DNA from: Euperipatoides rowelli
Taxonomy: Eukaryota > Onychophora > Udeonychophora > Euonychophora > Peripatopsidae
Strand: one strand, 5' to 3'
NCBI GenBank assembly: GCA_003024985.2
Contig: PXIH01S0026728.1
Length of the DNA: 12,730 bases
This document shows positions 8,831-12,730 of this stretch, piece by piece (position 1 is the first letter of the stretch; each line of letters begins with the position of its first letter). The position numbers and the translations under genes were made by a program. The notes under the pieces were generated by a model that had not been told where the DNA came from, did not search any database, and worked only from the letters and a program-made list of their open reading frames with translations.

Positions 8831-9929
8831 TTGCTAGATGGCTATGGGAAGGGTGCTCTGAGGGCCTACCTGGGGATCCCTTATCCTTTTGTGGGTGATA
8901 GGATGAAGAGTCAGGGTAATGTAGTGGATTATTTTCTTTATGTGAAAACTCATCTTGCTGGCAAGTATTTGTCCTTATCCATCAGGGTCAGGATAGTGAA
9001 TGTTTATTTAATGACCAAGCTTTATTATTATGCTCCACACTTTGCATTTACTAAAAAAATTATTAACAGATTATATTAGCTTATTCACACAATTTTGTGG
9101 GGCACTAAACTTATACCTTTTTCTCGTCTTCGGCTGTCCAGGCCTGCCAGGTAGGGAGGGGGGGCTGGGGCTTCATGACGTTACTTATTTGTTTGAAGTC
9201 ATTAGGGCTAATTTATTATTATCATATTTAAAGTTTGCCCTGTCCCTGAATTTGCTTGAGGAAGTTGAGCCGACGGATACTCCGACGCCTCTTTTTGTCG
9301 AACTTGCTTCCCTCACAGTACTAAGGGTTAGTTTTTGTGATTTGGCAGACACTTTTAATTTTGAGTATGGTGGTAAATTTCATTACAGAGCATATATCTC
9401 TCTCATTCATGAAGATTACTGGGCCACTGCATTACTGGCCTATTTATAGGGTTTTTAGGGATTTCTATATGGGGCCCAACCTTTATGATTTTGCTTCCAG
9501 GATTTGTAATGAGTCCATCTTTACAAGTTTCAGGTACAGGATTGTTGTGCGTTTTGTGATTATCCTGAAACCATTTTTCATTTGTTGCTTGAGTGTCAGC
9601 ACTTTGCAGATCTTCGTAGTTGTGTCACTCAATACACGCATATTAATTTTAGTTATAATTCTGTCTATGACTTGCTTGTACATTTTGTGCAACAGAACGG
9701 TGTGCCGCACTTAATTTTTCTTTATATGTTTTGTGTATGGAAAATCAGAAACTTTAGGATTTTTCAGGATATTCCCTTAAGGCCATGGCAGTATTTTCAG
9801 TTACAGGTGGCGCAACTTGTACATCACGATTTTAAGTTTATACATCACTATGTTTTTTGGGTAAAATGGAAGAATGGGGTATTACATAATTATTTTCAAT
9901 TATTTGTAGCTGATGCACTATATTTGTAA
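8831..9929 (+). pseudogene. LINE B polymerase C-terminal region with CCHC knuckle
   Basis: The frame at 8831-9079 gives LRAYLGIPYPFVGDRM, then LSLSIRVRIVNVYLMTKLYY, the LINE thumb pattern 'yLGip........LS..gR..l.n.y..pkl.y'. Next come ILWGTK (about 9095) and, in the 9030-9449 frame, GGLGLHDVTYLFEVI with EVEPTDTPTP. After another shift there is SIFTSFRYR. A third frame change near 9540 opens CCAFCDYPETIFHLLLEC (9543-9596), a clear C-x2-C...H-x4-C knuckle of the kind that ends L1/Tx1-like polymerases. That frame ends at 9929 with LFVADALYL. The knuckle is thought to help bind element RNA. The Cys, Cys, His and Cys are all present, making this one of the better-preserved parts. The 1-385 minus-strand fragment is a related copy of the middle of this region. 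Confidence 0.8.
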
Positions 9930-10074
9930 TTTTTGTGGTGCATTGAATTTTGTTATGTACTTATGTATAGTTGGCCTATTGTGGGAGACTTTATGTTTGG
10001 ATTTTAGTGGCCTTTGTATAGTGAGGAAGTTGATTCTAACCACTTTTGTTGTATGCTGTCATGTTATTTAGTAT

Positions 10075-10111
10075 AATAAAGTTCTATGGGAAATCACCTT
10101 TTAAAAAAAAA
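10075..10111 (+). terminator. LINE B poly(A) signal and A-tail
   Basis: AATAAA at 10075-10080 is followed, after 22 bases, by an A9 run at 10103-10111. That is the normal spacing of a polyadenylation signal and its cleavage site, and it marks the 3' end of the retrotransposed RNA. The T/G-rich composition of LINE B ends here and A-rich flanking sequence resumes. Confidence 0.75.
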
Positions 10112-10425
10112 GAAAACTATGTAAATGTAATAAATAAGATAGGACATATACAGGATCTATTAATAATTTTGGGAATCAATTATGAGATTTAAAGGAAGCT
10201 GTTTAGGATTAAATATACAGATTACTATAATGATCAAATTAAAAAACAGAATATTGATACATTATATAGAAATTATAATGTTAATATAAATAAAATATCT
10301 AAAATAAAAGCAAGCAAAAATTTACAAAATGTTATTCTTAAATACAATATAATGATATTAACTACAAAGATGAGATTGAATAAAATAAATATATGACATG
10401 TAACTAATACTGAATTTCATTTCAA
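10112..10425 (+). pseudogene. LINE A linker/pre-polymerase remnant, resumed after LINE B
   Basis: Directly after LINE B's A-tail, a Lys/Asn/Ile-rich reading resumes: GHIQDLLIILGINYEI, a stop, then KLFRIKYTDYYNDQIKKQN and INKISKIKASKNLQNVILK. This resembles the coiled, lysine-rich segment between endonuclease and reverse transcriptase in L1-like LINEs ('W..lK..ir..s+.ys...kk....'). LINE A broke off at 6007 at about that point, some 85 codons past its endonuclease. The simplest reading is one element interrupted by LINE B. No reverse transcriptase core of this A-rich element follows, so A also appears truncated near 10425. Confidence 0.45.
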
Positions 10426-10880
10426 TATGACCAGGAAACAACACAGATGATTTGTTTTGGAATGTGTATTTCTTAATTTTTCATTTAGTACATAAATAGT
10501 CAAAGTTTAAAAAAAATATATGATTTTATATCATTTTCTATAACATCTGGGAGAGTAGAAGCAATGAAATATTTCAGAACATGGAAAACAATCAATGTTA
10601 TTTCAAAATATTTTAATGAGAATTCATGCAGAATAAAANAATATCGTTTTGATTTGGATCAAGAGGAGATACAGAATATTTGGGATCCTGAAATAATATG
10701 TAAAATTGTTTAGATTTAGTAATTACCATAATTATAATTAGAAAAAAAATTATTACAAGTTTTGTTATGATTTATAAGTGAGAATTAATATTGTATATAT
10801 ATTTAGCAAATTGAGAAGAAAGGAAGATGCCATTTTGAGAATATAAATGTACATTATGTAGTTTTAATTAAAAAAAAAGA
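10426..10880. other. Unassigned AT-rich stretch with one open frame
   Basis: A plus-strand frame stays open from 10489 to a stop at 10711-10713 (about 74 codons, one of them containing the ambiguous base n at 10639). It reads SFSITSGRVEAMKYFRTWK, then FDLDQEEIQNIWDPEIICKI. It has a believable amino-acid mix for coding DNA but no motif I recognise. It could be further LINE A sequence or chance. Nothing else is seen here. Confidence 0.3.
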
Positions 10881-11620
10881 AAACACTTGAGTTCATTTTA
10901 CAAAGAGAGGACAAAGAACCTTGGTAGCACACTTTTTGAGGTCTACCATCTAGAAAACCTTTAATCACATTTCAAGACCTGTTTAAATTGGGCAAATTAT
11001 TAATTTTGTATATAAAAATGTGATGGTTGAACAGTCAAATACCCTAATAAAATCAGTATATAGTATTTTTAATTGAGAATTTGAAGTAAGGGCATTTGAA
11101 ATATCAGTCAAGAAAACAGATAGGATATTCATTGTTTGAAGATTTTAACAAAACCATATTGTGAGACTTAAAGATAATTAGAAAGTTTGTTAGCAATGTG
11201 ATTAGAAATAAGTTTTTCAAATATTTTAGATATATTTGACAAGATTGAGATGGATCTAAAAACTGCTATATCTGGAATGGACCTTTTTTTAAAAAAAATT
11301 GGGAGTTATCCGGGACTCATTTTACTTGAAAGGGAAAATACCAGATTGAATAAGATTAAATATAATCTGTAATAGAATAGAGATTAAGTCAGAAATAATT
11401 TATATAATGCAAAGGGGAATACCATTTGGAATTAGGAATGTACTAGATTTTAATTAAAAAAATGTTTGTTTCATATTTTTATCAATTGAACTAAGTTCGA
11501 CCACTTCATAAAAACTGGGTATAATTTTAGGGATAAAGTATATGTGTCCATTTTATGAAACTGTTCAAAAAAAAAAAAAATTAAACAGTTAAGCAATATC
11601 TTCTTTTGTATTTGCAGAAT
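10880..11620 (-). pseudogene. CR1/Jockey-like LINE reverse transcriptase, N-terminal half
   Basis: On the minus strand the blocks appear in proper order. FEQFHKMDTYTLS lies near 11530-11570 (the pre-RT 'FN..F..v' region). SSTFLIPNGIPLCII is the decayed 'KSsGPDGIP' block. IIFNLIQSGIFPFK follows (SGIFPFK at 11325-11345), then ESRITPNFF ('P.fK'). Next is RSISILSNISKIFEKLISNH ('NYRPISlLs..sKifE+li', KIFEKLI at 11207-11227), then QYGFVK (11147-11161). DFIRVFDC ('DfskAFD.v', 11034-11054) contains the first catalytic Asp, and GFLDGRPQKV ('SYL.gR.q.v', 10930-10959) comes last. Stops and small frameshifts occur throughout, and the rest of the enzyme is not found directly downstream. It overlaps in domain content with the 2945-3960 fragment, so the two are separate copies of a similar element rather than halves of one. 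Confidence 0.8.
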
Positions 11621-11972
11621 TCTTATGATATGTCATAGAATTATTTATCATAGGTTTATGTCCCCCTACCCACCGATTAATAAATTCACATAAAGGGGCA
11701 GAATTTCCTGCATAATTTGATTTTGTAAATTTTCAATCTACGATGTGTGTGTTTTTTTGTATTAAAAGTGAACCAATTATATCTCCTGATAATGTGATCA
11801 GGTCCTAAGGTGGATCAAAATTGGTTGAAGATTTTATTTATTACATATATTTCTAGCTGTCTATGCACAGCATAAATTAATATATTTTACAAATTTCAAT
11901 GTCCTATTTATACATTTTTTAAGCAAGGGATGTTAGTAATAAAGTAAAATGTCTCTCCTGTGCTCCAATGTT
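11621..11972. other. No gene seen
   Basis: This AT-rich stretch shows no convincing open frame, RNA gene or repeat unit. It could be further 5' sequence of the minus-strand LINE fragment at 10880-11620, but I see no endonuclease motif. Confidence 0.5.
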
Positions 11973-12063
11973 TGATGAAGAACGTGCTAATACATGTGCA
12001 CAATCCAAAAATAGTCCAGCAAAAAATTTGAATCATGCACAAGTAGTAGCTGGTTCTTCATCA
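11973..12063. repeat. 91-nt imperfect inverted repeat (strong hairpin)
   Basis: The arms begin TGATGAAGAAC (11973-11983) and end GTTCTTCATCA (12053-12063), a perfect 11-bp stem. Moving inwards there is a 2x2 mismatch, GCT/AGC, then AATACA/AGTAGT with four of six paired. Next come TGTGCA/TGCACA (perfect 6 bp) and further pairs ending CCAAA/TTTG. By hand about 30 of 38 positions pair, around a loop of about 17 nt (12011-12027). The size and pairing resemble an animal microRNA precursor on either strand, but could equally be a small foldback transposon remnant. It lies just beyond the A-tail end of the minus-strand SINE-like unit. I recognise no known microRNA in the arms. Confidence 0.75.
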
Positions 12064-12088
12064 TGTTTGTTAGTTTTTTTTTTAATGT

Positions 12089-12110
12089 GTTTCTCCCTCA
12101 CAGGGGAAAC
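12089..12110 (-). other. 3' stem-loop just before the SINE A-run
   Basis: The sequence GTTTCTCCCTCACAGGGGAAAC (in two overlapping pieces, 12089-12100 and 12099-12110) pairs eight bases on each side, including one G-T pair, around a six-base centre (one non-pair plus a 4-nt loop). It lies six bases before the A10 run on the minus strand. Some SINEs share such a 3' hairpin with the LINE whose reverse transcriptase recognises it. That role is inferred from position only. Confidence 0.55.
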
Positions 12111-12354
12111 GCTGGTACTTTATTTACACTATATACAAAGATAGAGAATACAGTCTTCTACCTCGGATGCATATGCAACACTTGAAATCTTTATTATCGG
12201 AAATTCTTGAAAATGGTTCTTCAAAGACGCCTGGAGTCAACCATTTTAAGACCTGGGGATTGGTAGACACACATATACACACAAAGACTTCTGACAGTAT
12301 AACATGTTCAGAAAAAAACAACCGTTGTTACATAGGTCCAGAAAAAATCTAGAG

Positions 12355-12449
12355 TGGTACTGGTTCCCCAGGGATTAAACCTGTCCCCTGGAACTGTATG
12401 TGTTAAGAAACAGCAGCCTGTATGCTACCAACGGAGCTACTGCTCCTCC
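12355..12449 (-). other. tRNA-like sequence with A and B boxes (SINE head)
   Basis: On the minus strand it begins GGAGGAGCAG and carries TAGCTCCGTTGGTAGCA (12423-12439), which fits the Pol III A box 'TRGCnnAnynGG' well. It also has GGTTTAATCCC (12371-12381), which fits the B box 'GGTTCGAnTCC' with two changes. The B box sits in a T-arm-like hairpin (ACAGG / CCTGG around TTTAATC). Box starts are 58 bases apart, longer than in most tRNAs. The 5' GGAGGAG has no matching 3' acceptor strand, and no clean anticodon arm is visible. It is therefore not a working tRNA and best reads as a SINE promoter head. Confidence 0.55.
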
Positions 12450-12489
12450 ACATGTTTTCAATATATTAAATTCTATAAGGGTTTTTTTT

Positions 12490-12730
12490 TTACCGTTCAA
12501 TGTTTTGAGAGAACGGCTTGATACAAAAATATAATTGAGATATCAATAGAAATGTCTTACCCTCTACATGTGTGATAACAGGTCCAAAATGGCATTCATT
12601 AAAGGGTATGGCGGGGGAGTAGGTCAAAAACCATGTTCTGTCCATAGGGTTTTCGCTGTTCGATCTATGTTGAGAGAACGGATGGACGGAAAAATATGAG
12701 GGAGATATCATAATAAAGTTCTTAGCATAT
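12490..12730. repeat. 165-bp direct repeat with internal hairpin, two units
   Basis: TTGAGAGAACGG occurs at 12505-12516 and 12670-12681, and GAGATATCA at 12537-12545 and 12702-12710. Both pairs are exactly 165 bases apart. The sequence between and around these marks is similar but diverged. Each unit has an internal inverted repeat: CCGTTC (12493-12498) with GAACGG (12511-12516), and CTGTTC (12656-12661) with GAACGG (12676-12681). The first unit has the better stem. The second unit is cut by the window edge. Upstream of the first unit the SINE head begins, so no earlier unit is present. This looks like the edge of a satellite-like or transposon-internal tandem repeat. The open frame across it on the minus strand (12490-12711) is not supported as a gene. 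Confidence 0.75.

Larger units (their letters stand above)
6008..10111 (+). mobile_element. LINE B, near-complete L1/Tx1-like retrotransposon
   Basis: A plus-strand LINE about 4.1 kb long. It has a GC-richer start (6010-6180), a T-rich leader (6190-6690), an endonuclease (6687-7330), a linker (7356-7852), a reverse transcriptase (7930-8740), a C-terminal region with a CCHC knuckle (8831-9929), a short 3' untranslated region, AATAAA at 10075-10080 and an A9 tail at 10103-10111. The coding strand is strikingly rich in T and G, unlike the A-rich flanks, which sets its limits independently of the motifs. No ORF1 with a recognisable domain precedes the endonuclease, so ORF1 is either lost or absent. 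All enzymatic domains are recognisable but split over several frames by small indels, many at T runs, plus a few stops. The 5' limit is estimated from composition and from the possible target-site duplication. The clade is inferred from the GGLGL block and the C-terminal 'CxxC...HLLLEC' knuckle. Confidence 0.8.
12074..12449 (-). mobile_element. SINE-like retrotransposed unit with tRNA-like head
   Basis: Read on the minus strand, the unit starts with a tRNA-like head at 12449. It passes through about 240 bases of unrecognised body, then reaches AATAAA (12119-12124 on the plus strand as TTTATT). A stem-loop follows, and the unit ends in an A10 run (12074-12083, T10 on the plus strand). A Pol III head, unique body and 3' A-run are the layout of a tRNA-derived SINE, which would be copied by a partner LINE's machinery. 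The body contains a 65-codon open frame (12124-12321) whose stop overlaps the AATAAA; it has no known motif. A retrocopy of an ordinary Pol II transcript is an alternative for the 3' part. No clear target-site duplication was found. Confidence 0.5.

Noticed and set aside
12124-12321. Minus-strand 65-codon open frame as a gene
   Set aside because: It lies inside the SINE-like unit, ends at the AATAAA and has no recognisable motif; an overlapping plus-strand frame (12167-12352) is equally unsupported.
12355-12449. Functional tRNA gene on the minus strand
   Set aside because: A and B boxes are present, but the 5' GGAGGAG has no pairing 3' acceptor strand and no clean anticodon arm is visible; it fits a SINE head better.
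12490-12711. Minus-strand 73-codon open frame as a gene
   Set aside because: It spans both units of the 165-bp repeat and has no protein-family likeness.
1-12730. CRISPR array, phage defence or other bacterial system
   Set aside because: No spaced repeats, operons or ribosome binding sites; the content is animal retrotransposon debris.

Overview
The window looks like repeat-rich, strongly AT-rich nuclear DNA from an animal. There are no bacterial operons, ribosome binding sites or convincing host genes. Almost everything that can be recognised is decayed retrotransposon sequence plus simple repeats. The species cannot be told from this sequence. A mix of L1/Tx1-like and CR1/Jockey-like LINE remnants, a tRNA-like SINE and a (TG)n microsatellite would suit an invertebrate or aquatic vertebrate. 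No stretch encodes an intact protein, so the longer open frames should be read as pieces of broken retrotransposon genes.

Layout. 1-385 (minus): C-terminal part of an L1/Tx1-like LINE polymerase running off the left edge. 386-2060: no gene seen; homopolymer runs, a G-rich tract, short palindromes and a (TG)12 microsatellite. 2060-2890 (plus): gag-like fragment ending in a degenerate CCHC knuckle. 2945-3960 (minus): second half of a CR1/Jockey-like reverse transcriptase, with an A20 run inside it. 3970-6007 (plus): LINE 'A', with an ORF1-like part carrying zinc knuckles, then an AP-type endonuclease, then the start of the linker to the polymerase. 6008-10111 (plus): LINE 'B', a nearly full L1/Tx1-like element with endonuclease, reverse transcriptase, C-terminal CCHC knuckle, AATAAA and A-tail. 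10112-10425 (plus): linker-like sequence that appears to continue LINE A, so B seems to have landed inside A. 10426-10880: nothing assigned except one unexplained open frame. 10880-11620 (minus): first half of another CR1/Jockey-like reverse transcriptase. 11973-12063: a strong 91-nt hairpin. 12074-12449 (minus): SINE-like unit with a tRNA-like head, 3' stem-loop, AATAAA and A10 tail. 12490-12730: two units of a 165-bp repeat, each with a small hairpin.

The parts do not work together as a pathway. They record successive insertions: the LINE endonuclease nicks target DNA and the reverse transcriptase copies the element RNA there, while SINEs borrow that machinery. All catalytic frames here carry stops or frameshifts, so none of these copies should make a working enzyme. 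The observations most worth following are the LINE-in-LINE nesting, the isolated 91-nt hairpin, the SINE with its 3' stem-loop, and the 165-bp hairpin repeat.
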